A stretch of 64,000 bases of DNA from CAZAPG01 sp964486935 (GTDB lineage: Bacteria > Chloroflexota > Anaerolineae > 4572-78 > J111), in the NCBI GenBank assembly GCA_964486935.1, contig CAZAPG010000005.1, positions 166,944 to 230,943 on the forward strand, given 5' to 3'. This document shows positions 17,342 to 24,737 of the stretch, piece by piece. The notes beneath the pieces are model-generated. The model saw only the letters and a program-made list of their open reading frames with translations. It was not told the DNA's origin and did not search any database. The position numbers were made by a program, and so were the translations under genes. Position 1 is the stretch's first letter; each line of letters opens with the position of its first letter.

Positions 17342-17985
17342 CTCAGGATATTTTCAACGGTGTGGGCTTGGGGCAGGGTTGCGCCGCATTTAACGCAAAA
17401 GGCATCGCCGGGGCGAAAGGCGTAGCCGCATTGGGGACAGGCTGCCGCCGCAGGTTCTGGTTGGGGGGCGGTTACGGGCCGGCCGCAGCGGCTGCAAAAG
17501 GCATCGCCGGGGTGCAGGGCTGCGCCGCAATCGGCGCAGGTTAGGCCGGTTGCGGATTTGAGCAGTTCGATTTCGGCGTCGATTTCTTTGAGCAACGAGG
17601 CGGTTGGCGCTGACCCGCCGTTGCGGGCCTGGGCAATGAGCGCCTCAATCTGGGCGTCGAGCCTGGAATTTACCGGAGCGGGCGCGGAGGCGTCAGCCTC
17701 AAACCGGTCCATTTGCTGCCGAATTTGGGCGGCTTCGAGTTTGGCTTTGGCCAGCAGGGTTTCGTAGTCGTCGGTAGATACTTTGCCCATTTCGTAATCA
17801 AACATCAGGTCTTTTATAGAGGCCAGAACCGCCTGATAACGAAGCTGATATTCCTCAAATTGCAGGCCGGCGTGGTTTTGTTGAAAAACGGCTTCCGGGC
17901 GCGTTTGCTGCCACAGGGGGTAAAGCACCAGCAGCAACGCAGTACCGATTAATAGCAGAATGGTGACAATAAGTAAAATTTCCAT
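17338..17985 (-). CDS. CcmI-like membrane protein with two C-terminal zinc ribbons
   Basis: 215 residues. An N-terminal membrane segment (about 3-24) ends at YPLW, followed by a helical region with the CcmI pattern (YQAVLASIKDLMFDYEMGK). The C-terminus has two zinc ribbons with CxxC pairs: CADCG...CSRCG and CPQCG...CVKCG. CcmI holds apocytochrome c for haem ligation, so chaperoning is the likely role. The added ribbons are not part of typical CcmI. It lies 3 nt after ccmG and overlaps the next start. Confidence 0.75.
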   Translation of the reverse strand: MEILLIVTILLLIGTALLLVLYPLWQQTRPEAVFQQNHAGLQFEEYQLRYQAVLASIKDLMFDYEMGKVSTDDYETLLAKAKLEAAQIRQQMDRFEADASAPAPVNSRLDAQIEALIAQARNGGSAPTASLLKEIDAEIELLKSATGLTCADCGAALHPGDAFCSRCGRPVTAPQPEPAAAACPQCGYAFRPGDAFCVKCGATLPQAHTVENILR

Positions 17986-17988
17986 TTA

Positions 17989-18573
17989 TCAAGTTCCCTG
18001 ACGAGGTTGGGCGACCAGGCGGTTGAGCAGCTCATAGAGTTGGGCATGTTCAATGGGGCCAATTTGCACGTGGGCAATGTTGCCGTCTTTGTCGATAAAG
18101 AAAGTTTCGGGGACGCCGGTGATGCCGTAATCTTGCGAAATTCTGGTGCCGATGTCTGGGCCGGAAGGGTAGGTAATGCCATATTTTTGCATGTATTTGA
18201 GGGCCTCTTTTTCGGTGTCCAGGTAATCGACGCCAATAAAAATAACGTCGTGTTCTTTGTAATCTTGCCAGGCTTGTTCCAGCAGGGCAGCTTCTTTATA
18301 ACATTCTACGCACCAACTGGCCCAAAAGTTGATGACCACTACCTGCCCGCGTAAATCAGACAGGGTTAGCTCATCCTGCTCAAACTGGTCAAACAGGGGC
18401 AGGGTAAATTCCGGCGCTTTGCGGCCAGACAACTCGGTAGACTCTACCGACACCATATTGATGGCAATGACCGCTACCCAGCCAATTAAAAAAACTGCGC
18501 CGGTAATTAGCAACACCTTTTTACCCGCCGATGATTGTTTTTGTTGAGGAATAGCCTGTTCCATTCTGTCCAT
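17989..18573 (-). CDS. ccmG: Thiol-disulfide oxidoreductase CcmG/TlpA type
   Basis: A 194-residue membrane-anchored thioredoxin-fold protein. The membrane segment is at about 20-40, and the active site is FWASWCVECYKE (CxxC). The cis-Pro loop is GVPETFFIDKDG. In the ccm pathway CcmG keeps the CxxCH cysteines of apocytochromes reduced for haem attachment. It lies between ccmH and the CcmI-like gene, which supports this over a general TlpA. Confidence 0.88.
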   Translation of the reverse strand: MDRMEQAIPQQKQSSAGKKVLLITGAVFLIGWVAVIAINMVSVESTELSGRKAPEFTLPLFDQFEQDELTLSDLRGQVVVINFWASWCVECYKEAALLEQAWQDYKEHDVIFIGVDYLDTEKEALKYMQKYGITYPSGPDIGTRISQDYGITGVPETFFIDKDGNIAHVQIGPIEHAQLYELLNRLVAQPRQGT

Positions 18574-18591
18574 CCTTAAAGAATAATCAAA

Positions 18592-19089
18592 TTAATCAGC
18601 TAAATCTTTTTCAACCTGGCTCAGGTAGTCGTCAACTTTTTGGCCAGAGGTGGGCGTGGCCGGCGCTCCGGCGGCCTCTACGGCCGGTTGATTTTTGTTC
18701 CAGCGGCGCAGTACGTATACCAGCCAGCCGCCGCCAACCAGAATGGCCGCCACCGGCAACACCCACAGCAACAGGGTTGAGCCTTGTTTGGGCGGTTCCA
18801 GCAAAACCTGATTGCCGTACTGGGTGGCAAAGTAATCCAGCACTTCCTGCTCGCTGTACCCCTGCTCTAGCAGGTCGGCAATTTGGTCTCGCCACTGCTG
18901 GCAGGTTTGGGTGCGACAATCGGCCAGGTTGATGCCCACACAGGTGGGACAGTTCATCTGTTTGGCAACTTCGTTAATGCGGTCGTAATCGGGTTCCTGA
19001 GCCAAAACGATGGCCGGTAGCAGGAAGCCGGCAGCAAGTAGCAGGTAGCAGGTGGCAAGCAGCAGGTTGATAAATTTTTTTTGCTTCAT
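18592..19089 (-). CDS. ccmH: Cytochrome c maturation protein CcmH
   Basis: 165 residues: signal segment, a three-helix redox domain and one C-terminal membrane span (about 112-132). The redox motif is MNCPTC, matching the LRCxxC motif of CcmH, and the YG..VLLEPP block is typical. Two further Cys (ADCRTQTC) follow. CcmH handles apocytochrome thiols with CcmG. Much of the signal peptide (LLLATCYLLLAAGFLLPA) is encoded by a heptamer repeat. Confidence 0.87.
   Translation of the reverse strand: MKQKKFINLLLATCYLLLAAGFLLPAIVLAQEPDYDRINEVAKQMNCPTCVGINLADCRTQTCQQWRDQIADLLEQGYSEQEVLDYFATQYGNQVLLEPPKQGSTLLLWVLPVAAILVGGGWLVYVLRRWNKNQPAVEAAGAPATPTSGQKVDDYLSQVEKDLAD
19015..19070. repeat. Heptamer tandem repeat encoding the CcmH signal peptide
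   Basis: Eight 7-bp units in phase with consensus AGGTAGC (CGGTAGC, AGGAAGC, CGGCAGC, AAGTAGC, AGGTAGC, AGGTGGC, AAGCAGC, AGGTTGA). On the coding strand they give an Ala/Leu/Tyr-rich hydrophobic segment, so the repeat supplies the export signal itself. Confidence 0.85.
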
Positions 19090-19130
19090 TTGTTATAATC
19101 CGTATCGTTTGCCCGGCGGTTGATAATTTA

Positions 19131-21149
19131 TTATTTGGCCGGGGCGGTAACGCCCGAAACTTTTGATTCTGCCACAATTTGACGGGCGCTTTCTTGCCGG
19201 CCGGGCCAGGCCGATACCAGCGTGCCCAAAATAAATACGGCGCCGCCTATCCAGAGCCAGTTGACCAGGGGATTGATGTAGGCTTTAAAGGTTGCTGTTT
19301 GGCCTGTCCCCTCCCAACCGGCCAGAATAACGTACAGGTCGTCGGCCAGGGTGCTGCGCTTATCGGGGATGGTCATGGGCTGCTGCTGGATTACAAAAAA
19401 TTCGCGCACGGGGATGAGTTGTCCCACCGGGTTGCCGTTGTAGCTCACATCCAGCACGGCTTCGGTGATGAGCCGGTCATCGGGGCTATCCCCTTCGCGC
19501 AGGCCGCGATAGGTCAATTCATAGGTGCCGATGAACTCGCTGTTTACTGACATGCTCTCGCCGATGGACAGATTGCGTTGGGTGTCTACCTGATAGAAGC
19601 GGCTGCCGACCACGCCAATGGCTACCAATATGACACCCAGATGAACCATATACCCTCCGTAGCGGCGGCGATTACGGCCAATCAGCTTCCACAGCGCCAG
19701 GGGGTAACTTTCGCCCTTGCTGCGATGGCGGGCGCTGGCGCCGCGCCAATATTCAATAAGGGTGGCAGCCAGGGTAAAGGCGCACAGGCCAAAGCCCAGT
19801 ACTGCCCCAAAAATTGTTACGCCGCCCCAAATGTACAGCGCCGCCATGGTGACAATCCCCACCGCCGCCGGCCACAGCAGCGAGTCGCCCACCTTTTTCA
19901 GGCTGGCCCGGCGCCAGGGAATGAGCGGGGCCACGCCCATCAGCAAAACCACAACAGCCCACAGAGGCGCGGTGGTTTGTTCAAAAAAAGGCGGGCCGAC
20001 CACAATCTTCTCGCCGGTAACGGCTTCGGAAAAGAGGGGAAAGTGCGTTCCCCACCAGACAATTACGGCCAGGCCAATAAAAATCAGGTTGTTTAGCAAA
20101 AACATCGACTCGCGGGAGAGCAGGGAGTCCAGTTCATTGTCGGATTTCAAGTCGTCCCAGCGAGAAACGAACAGGTAGAGAGAAAAGCCGAACATCAGCG
20201 CGATAAAGCCCAAAAACAGCGGGCCGATGGCGCTTTGAGCAAAGGTATGCACCGAGGCAATCAGGCCGGAGCGGGTCAAAAATGTGCCGTTCAGCATCAA
20301 AGAGTAGGTTAAAATAATCAGGGCCATGTTCCAGCGTTTGAGCATCCCGCGCCCCTCTTGCATCATCACCGAATGGAGAAAGGGGGTGGCCACCAGCCAG
20401 GGAATGAGCGAGGCGTTTTCCACGGGGTCCCAGCCCCAGTAGCCGCCCCAGCCCAGCACGTCGTAAGCCCACCAGCCGCCCAGCACCAGCCCTAGGCTTA
20501 AAAAGAGCCAGGCGGTCAGCGTCCAGCGGCGGGTGGTGCGAATCCACAAATCGCCGGTTTGGCGGGTGATGAGCGCGGCAATGGCAAAGGCATAGGGAAC
20601 TACAAAGGCTACAAAGCCAATGTACAGCATGGGCGGGTGAATAATCATGCCAAAGTGTCGCAGCAGCGGGTTCAGGCCGACGCCGTCGGGGGGGAAAATT
20701 GGCAGCTGCTCAAAGGGGTTGGCGACAAACACCACCAGCCCGATGAAAAAGGCCAGCGTCACCTGAATTACGGCGATGACGTAAGGCATCATGGCGCGCA
20801 TGGAGTCCCATTTTTTATACAGCGCCAGCGCGCCAAAAATAGACATCAGCCAGCTCCAGAACAGCAGTGAGCCATCTTGCGACCCCCACAGGGCCGTAAT
20901 TCGAAAAAAGAGGGGCGCGGCGCGGTTGCTGGTATCAAACACGTATTTGGTTTGATAATGTTCGGTCAGTAGCAAATATTCCAGAATAATGACAGCCAGG
21001 GTAATGAAAGCGGTTACGCCATAGGCCGCATTGCGGGCGCTGATGACCAGTTCCGGCACGCGTCGCCGGGCGCCGATAACGGCCACCACGGCGGCATAAA
21101 GGGCCAAAGCCAGGGCCAGGGTTGCTGCAACATATCCAATATGGGGCAT
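19131..21149 (-). CDS. ccmF: Haem lyase subunit CcmF
   Basis: A 672-residue polytopic membrane protein with many spans. The haem-handling WWD segment is clear (WGGYWGWDPVENASLIPWL), with conserved His in surrounding loops and a large C-terminal extracytoplasmic domain before the last span. CcmF with CcmH transfers haem from CcmE to apocytochrome c. The length is normal for the family. It is second in the ccm operon after ccmE. Confidence 0.93.
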   Translation of the reverse strand: MPHIGYVAATLALALALYAAVVAVIGARRRVPELVISARNAAYGVTAFITLAVIILEYLLLTEHYQTKYVFDTSNRAAPLFFRITALWGSQDGSLLFWSWLMSIFGALALYKKWDSMRAMMPYVIAVIQVTLAFFIGLVVFVANPFEQLPIFPPDGVGLNPLLRHFGMIIHPPMLYIGFVAFVVPYAFAIAALITRQTGDLWIRTTRRWTLTAWLFLSLGLVLGGWWAYDVLGWGGYWGWDPVENASLIPWLVATPFLHSVMMQEGRGMLKRWNMALIILTYSLMLNGTFLTRSGLIASVHTFAQSAIGPLFLGFIALMFGFSLYLFVSRWDDLKSDNELDSLLSRESMFLLNNLIFIGLAVIVWWGTHFPLFSEAVTGEKIVVGPPFFEQTTAPLWAVVVLLMGVAPLIPWRRASLKKVGDSLLWPAAVGIVTMAALYIWGGVTIFGAVLGFGLCAFTLAATLIEYWRGASARHRSKGESYPLALWKLIGRNRRRYGGYMVHLGVILVAIGVVGSRFYQVDTQRNLSIGESMSVNSEFIGTYELTYRGLREGDSPDDRLITEAVLDVSYNGNPVGQLIPVREFFVIQQQPMTIPDKRSTLADDLYVILAGWEGTGQTATFKAYINPLVNWLWIGGAVFILGTLVSAWPGRQESARQIVAESKVSGVTAPAK

Positions 21150-21240
21150 GAGGATAACTCCACAAGTTATACAGAGTAACGGGTAATTGGAAGATGATCT
21201 CCCTATGTACCTATCAAATTACCAATTACTAATAACCAAC

Positions 21241-21708
21241 CTAACGAACCGCCTCTACCTGCACTTCTTCAATGGTGCCCTCCTCGTAACGGCTGGGGCA
21301 TTTTAGCAACAGCGATTGCGCGGTAAAGGTTTGGCCGTCGTACTTGCCTTCTAAAATGGCATCGGCCCCCTCGCGCATCTGGTCGGGTTTGGGGCCGTTA
21401 AACACCACGTGCATCCGTTGGCCGCTGTCGCTCACCACGTCAAAAGCTAATATCAGGTCGCGGTTATTAAAGTCGATGGTGGTTTCATCAACCTTGCCAG
21501 AAACGCGGATAGTGCGATTGTACATGGTTTCGCCCTTGACGTATAGTTCGTCAACCGTGAAAAAATAAGCCGACGTGCTTTGAATACCGGTGTAAATCAA
21601 GTATACAACAGCCAGGGCAATAACAATTCCCCCTATCATAAACTTTATTTTTTTGTTGGCAGAGCGCCCGGAAATTTGTACTGCTGGAACTGTGGTTGAT
21701 TGAGCCAT
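21241..21708 (-). CDS. ccmE: Haem chaperone CcmE, CxxxY variant
   Basis: A 155-residue protein with an N-terminal membrane anchor (about 21-42) and an OB-fold domain. Standard CcmE binds haem covalently through His in HxxxY. Here the motif is C137-PSR-Y141 in LLKCPSRYEEG, the CxxxY variant known from some archaea and anaerobic bacteria. It is first in the ccm run. A CcmH homologue is present in the same operon. Confidence 0.88.
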   Translation of the reverse strand: MAQSTTVPAVQISGRSANKKIKFMIGGIVIALAVVYLIYTGIQSTSAYFFTVDELYVKGETMYNRTIRVSGKVDETTIDFNNRDLILAFDVVSDSGQRMHVVFNGPKPDQMREGADAILEGKYDGQTFTAQSLLLKCPSRYEEGTIEEVQVEAVR

Positions 21709-21756
21709 AACTAATCCTCTCTCTACGCATGGTTACTGATACAGACATAAGGGTAC

Positions 21757-21785
21757 AGTAAAATTTTCAGGTTGAGAAGTGACAA
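21757..21785 (-). promoter_or_regulatory. Candidate promoter of the ccm operon
   Basis: On the minus strand TTGTCA (21780-21785) and TTTACT (21757-21762) are separated by 17 nt, upstream of ccmE at 21708. The -35 overlaps the dyad GTGACAAATGTTAC (21779-21792). Confidence 0.45.
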
Positions 21786-21927
21786 ATGTTACCAATCTTT
21801 TAGGTCATCTGTCCCTATTTGGCAAGGAGAATATTGGCCTGAACGCGAAACAAGTGTGGTAATTATAAATTGGAGCAAGGCCGCTGACAAATTTAACTTT
21901 TAACGGGTTTTTAAAGCGGGGAAGAGG

Positions 21928-22338
21928 TCAACCGATTTGCGCCCCGGGCGGCTTAACGCGCGGCCAGGCGTGGATGGCAAAGGCTACGGCGGCGCCGGCT
22001 TCGGCCAGCCGGCCAATCAGAATAAACCAGGCCGGCCAGGCCAGCAGGGGGCTAATGCCGGCCAGCAGCACTCCGGCGTTGAGCAGGCCAAAAGCCACCC
22101 AGGCCGGACGCTCATTGCCGCGAGAGCGCCAGAAGCGGGGAAATATCCAAAAAGCGACGCCCATAGCCAATTGCACCAGCCAGCCAAATAATAAAAATTC
22201 AATGTGCAGGGGTAAGAGTCGCCATAAAAAGGGGTGCAGGGGGATGCCCTTGTGCGCCAGCAGCAGGCCGCCAAAGGTGACACCCACGGCCAGGTACAGC
22301 AACGAGGCGCGCACAAACCAGCAGCTTAATCTGGGCAT
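21928..22338 (-). CDS. Small four-span membrane protein, partner of NnrS-like gene
   Basis: 136 residues with four predicted spans. It is homologous to the next upstream gene (22416-22835): both have H(x)nF..GW..Q...GVA(F/Y)W.FP(R/K)F and end in a WPRVK-type tail. The pattern is reminiscent of helices from haem-copper oxidase/NO reductase subunit I-like proteins, but the chain is far too short for an oxidase. Function unknown; context suggests NO or oxygen-related respiration. Confidence 0.7.
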   Translation of the reverse strand: MPRLSCWFVRASLLYLAVGVTFGGLLLAHKGIPLHPFLWRLLPLHIEFLLFGWLVQLAMGVAFWIFPRFWRSRGNERPAWVAFGLLNAGVLLAGISPLLAWPAWFILIGRLAEAGAAVAFAIHAWPRVKPPGAQIG

Positions 22339-22415
22339 GGTTTTCTCCGCGGCAGGCGAGAAGTAAGGGGGATGATTGTCATAGCTTTATCTATTCACAA
22401 TTGGCGTTATCGCCA

Positions 22416-22835
22416 TTATCTCTCTTTGACTCGCGGCCAGGTATTTACCACAAAGGCGATACCGGCAAACCATTGCAACACAGCGGCCAAAACCGTTAAC
22501 CAGGCCCACAGCGCCTCCGGGCGCAGCAGGTGCAGCGGCTCGCCAATTACCCTGAATAGCAGGCCGATGTTGAAGGTCCAAAATGTGGCGACCCACAAAC
22601 CCTCGTGGCCGTGCGGGCTGTCTTTGCTAAATTTGGGGAACATCCAATACGCCACGCCAAAAATAAGCTGCGTAACCCAGCCCCACACAAACAGGTGAAA
22701 AAAAACCGGCGAGAGCGCGCCCACCCAGGCTTGCAGGTTCCAATAAGGCAGCGCGGCCATGGCGGCTCTAATTAGCAAAGCGCCTGCCAGCGATACCATT
22801 GCTCCCTTTATAAACCAGCGGGTGAGAGGGGGCAT
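22416..22835 (-). CDS. Small four-span membrane protein, paralogue of 21928-22338
   Basis: About 139 residues and four spans. FFHLFVWGWVTQLIFGVAYW carries a conserved His and Trp shared with its neighbour. The start is ATG 22835, since AAGGAG lies 9 nt upstream and the gene begins 5 nt after the NnrS-like stop; the longer open frame runs back into that gene. The two paralogues may form a dimeric membrane unit with the NnrS-like protein. Confidence 0.72.
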   Translation of the reverse strand: MPPLTRWFIKGAMVSLAGALLIRAAMAALPYWNLQAWVGALSPVFFHLFVWGWVTQLIFGVAYWMFPKFSKDSPHGHEGLWVATFWTFNIGLLFRVIGEPLHLLRPEALWAWLTVLAAVLQWFAGIAFVVNTWPRVKER

Positions 22836-22840
22836 TTTGA

Positions 22841-23932
22841 TTAACTCCTTCCACGGGCTACTGCCCCAACGGTGTTGGCAATAAACAGCAAAATAGCCAG
22901 CGCGTTCAACAGCCCGCCCCACTGTCGCCCCGGCAGCCAGAGCAGCAGGTCGCTGCCAATACGCAGCAAAAGCGACCCGTGCAGCAGCGCCAGATGCCAA
23001 TAAAAGGCGTTGTGAAAAGCTACCGGCTTACCCATAACCGCCGGAAAAATGATGGGGGCGTGGCCAAAAATCATTGACATGACAAAGCCAACAAAAACGG
23101 CGTGCAGCATGGCATCGTAATGAGGGCCGGCAATAACACCCCCCCAGCTTACCATAAGCAACCCGCCCAGAGCAAGCCAGGCGTATCCGGTTAGCAAACA
23201 GGCGGCGATAAAACGGGTCAAGCCACTTTTTTTGATGGTGTAGCGGGCAATATCAAACCGCAGCAGCCAGAGGGCCAGAGCCGCCATCCCCGCGCCGGCC
23301 AGCCGCACCCCGGCGTCGAAATTAGCGAGTTGAATGATTAGCCCCGCAATAAAAAGTCCGGTACAAATCAAAAAGAGGCTCTGTACCCGGCCAGATAAGC
23401 GCAGCACCCGGTTTAGCTCAATCCGTTCGCCGGCGATGGTCAAAATTAAAAATCCGCTCCACCAGTAAACTACGGTGTATACCGGCCAGCCCAGCAGCCA
23501 CAGCCCATTGCCAGCCAGCCACACAACTGCCCCCGCCGCCATAGTGATGGTGTAAAGGGCGGGCTGCATCCGCACAATCAGGATGAAAACCAGTATCAGG
23601 TTGGCGCTGCCCAGGGTGATGAGCAACGGCCCGGCCAGGCCAACCCCGCCGATTATTAAAGCCAGCCCGCCCAGCCCGGTAAAAATGGGGCCAAGGTATG
23701 TCCAGCGGTAGCCTTTGGCCAGCGAAGCAAGCGCCACGGCTCGCTCGATGCCAATAACCGTGCCTAAAAAGCCCGACACCATCAGCGGGCCGTGACTCAT
23801 GGGCAGGGTTGGGCGCAGCGCCGGCCAGCCCCAGCCCAATCGAATGAGACCGGCCCACATTGCCGCCAGCAGGGCCACGATGCCCATCGCCATCAGCGGA
23901 AAACGATAATTGAACAATTTGAGACTCGGCAT
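22841..23932 (-). CDS. NnrS-like polytopic membrane protein
   Basis: About 363 residues and 10-12 membrane spans. HAVFVGFVMSMIFGHAP and MSHGPLMVSGFLG resemble conserved His-containing helices of NnrS, a haem/copper membrane protein that protects denitrifiers against NO stress. The start at ATG 23932 fits an AAGG site and the onset of conserved sequence. The downstream small membrane genes are tightly coupled. Confidence 0.7.
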   Translation of the reverse strand: MPSLKLFNYRFPLMAMGIVALLAAMWAGLIRLGWGWPALRPTLPMSHGPLMVSGFLGTVIGIERAVALASLAKGYRWTYLGPIFTGLGGLALIIGGVGLAGPLLITLGSANLILVFILIVRMQPALYTITMAAGAVVWLAGNGLWLLGWPVYTVVYWWSGFLILTIAGERIELNRVLRLSGRVQSLFLICTGLFIAGLIIQLANFDAGVRLAGAGMAALALWLLRFDIARYTIKKSGLTRFIAACLLTGYAWLALGGLLMVSWGGVIAGPHYDAMLHAVFVGFVMSMIFGHAPIIFPAVMGKPVAFHNAFYWHLALLHGSLLLRIGSDLLLWLPGRQWGGLLNALAILLFIANTVGAVARGRS

Positions 23933-23955
23933 CAGATTACGCCTTGGGGGAAAGG

Positions 23956-24011
23956 GTGATGCGTGAGGAGTGAGGGTGACAGGCGTCAATCACTCCCCAC
24001 TTATCACGCCT
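23956..24011. repeat. Heptamer tandem repeat with inverted halves
   Basis: Eight 7-bp units: GGTGATG, CGTGAGG, AGTGAGG, GTGACAG, GCGTCAA, TCACTCC, CCACTTA, TCACGCC. The second half is roughly the reverse complement of the first, so the transcript between the cupin and NnrS-like genes can fold into a hairpin. Confidence 0.75.
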
Positions 24012-24340
24012 TACTTATCGACTTTGACCATCGTCAGCAGCATAAGCACCGGCGTTTTGGCCACAATGCTGTGGGGCAGGTGCGGCTCCATTTGCGCCCA
24101 GGTGCCGGCTTGCGCCACCATTTTGTCCTGGCCCAATGTTAAATCGGCTTCGCCCTGCACAAAATAAAGCGTGGCTTTTTGAGAGGAGGTATGTTCCGAC
24201 AATTCTTGCCCGGCGGCAAAGGCAAACAGAATGGTTTTTATTTGCTCATCGCTGTAGATGGTGCGGCTGATTATGCTGTTGGGCGGAATTTCCGGGATTT
24301 GGGTAGTTAGATTAGCTATGTAGATGTATGGCTGGGTCAT
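24011..24340 (-). CDS. Small cupin-domain protein
   Basis: About 109 residues, a single cupin barrel with ELSEHTSSQKATLYFVQGEADLTL (motif 1, His) and a second motif ending in LPHSIVA. Small cupins of this type are common beside denitrification genes and may bind metal. The start at ATG 24340 has AAGGA 7 nt upstream. A Crp/Fnr-type promoter lies about 280 nt upstream, with a MITE copy in the leader between. Confidence 0.8.
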   Translation of the reverse strand: MTQPYIYIANLTTQIPEIPPNSIISRTIYSDEQIKTILFAFAAGQELSEHTSSQKATLYFVQGEADLTLGQDKMVAQAGTWAQMEPHLPHSIVAKTPVLMLLTMVKVDK

Positions 24341-24400
24341 TGTAAAATCCTTCAATCATTTTTGCCAGAATTTGTAGTGGTCAGAGACATTTTGAACAGG

Positions 24401-24502
24401 GCGCGTCCCAAATTTTAGGAAATTGGGGCACCTTCGGCAGGGGGGATTCGGGGGGATACCCCCCGTTCCTCCCAGCCTGTTCCCAAAATTTGGGGCAGAC
24501 CC
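24401..24502. mobile_element. MITE-like element, copy B, with 11-bp target duplication
   Basis: A 102-bp element related to 14652-14771 and inserted in the reverse orientation. The ends carry CCCAAATTTTAGGA and TTCCCAAAATTTGGGG, and the interior shares the CCTTCGGCAGGGGGGATTCG and GGGGGGATACCCCCC blocks. TTTTGAACAGG is duplicated on both sides (24390-24400 and 24503-24513). It occupies the leader between a regulated promoter and the cupin gene. Confidence 0.85.
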
Positions 24503-24513
24503 TTTTGAACAGG

Positions 24514-24737
24514 CAGCGTTTTTGAAAACCTGGCGCAGAGGCGCAAAGCCGCAGAGATTTCTTCAGTTTTTCCCCGCGTCTCAGCCTCTATGCGCGATAA
24601 ACCATTACACATTTTTGCAAGAATTGTAGCAAAGATTATTCGCGCCGTCTGTGACTTTTGTCGCAATTGGCAGACCCCCGGAAAAAGGTCTCAAAGTTTC
24701 AGAAACCTTTCCGCATTTTACAGATAAATATTCAAGG
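24514..24737. other. Non-coding remainder of the cupin to enolase-family gap
   Basis: The gene-free stretch 24341-24737 holds the MITE copy, degenerate heptamers near 24527-24560 (GCGCAGA, GGCGCAA, AGCCGCA) and the Crp/Fnr-type promoter at 24623-24665. I see no gene in it. Confidence 0.7.
24623..24665 (-). promoter_or_regulatory. Crp/Fnr-type class II promoter, site 1 (cupin)
   Basis: The palindrome TGTGACTTTTGTCGCA (24650-24665) lies 21 nt from TACAAT (24623-24628, minus strand). That puts the operator centre at about -41.5. Four other sites in the window have the same core and the same spacing. Confidence 0.75.
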
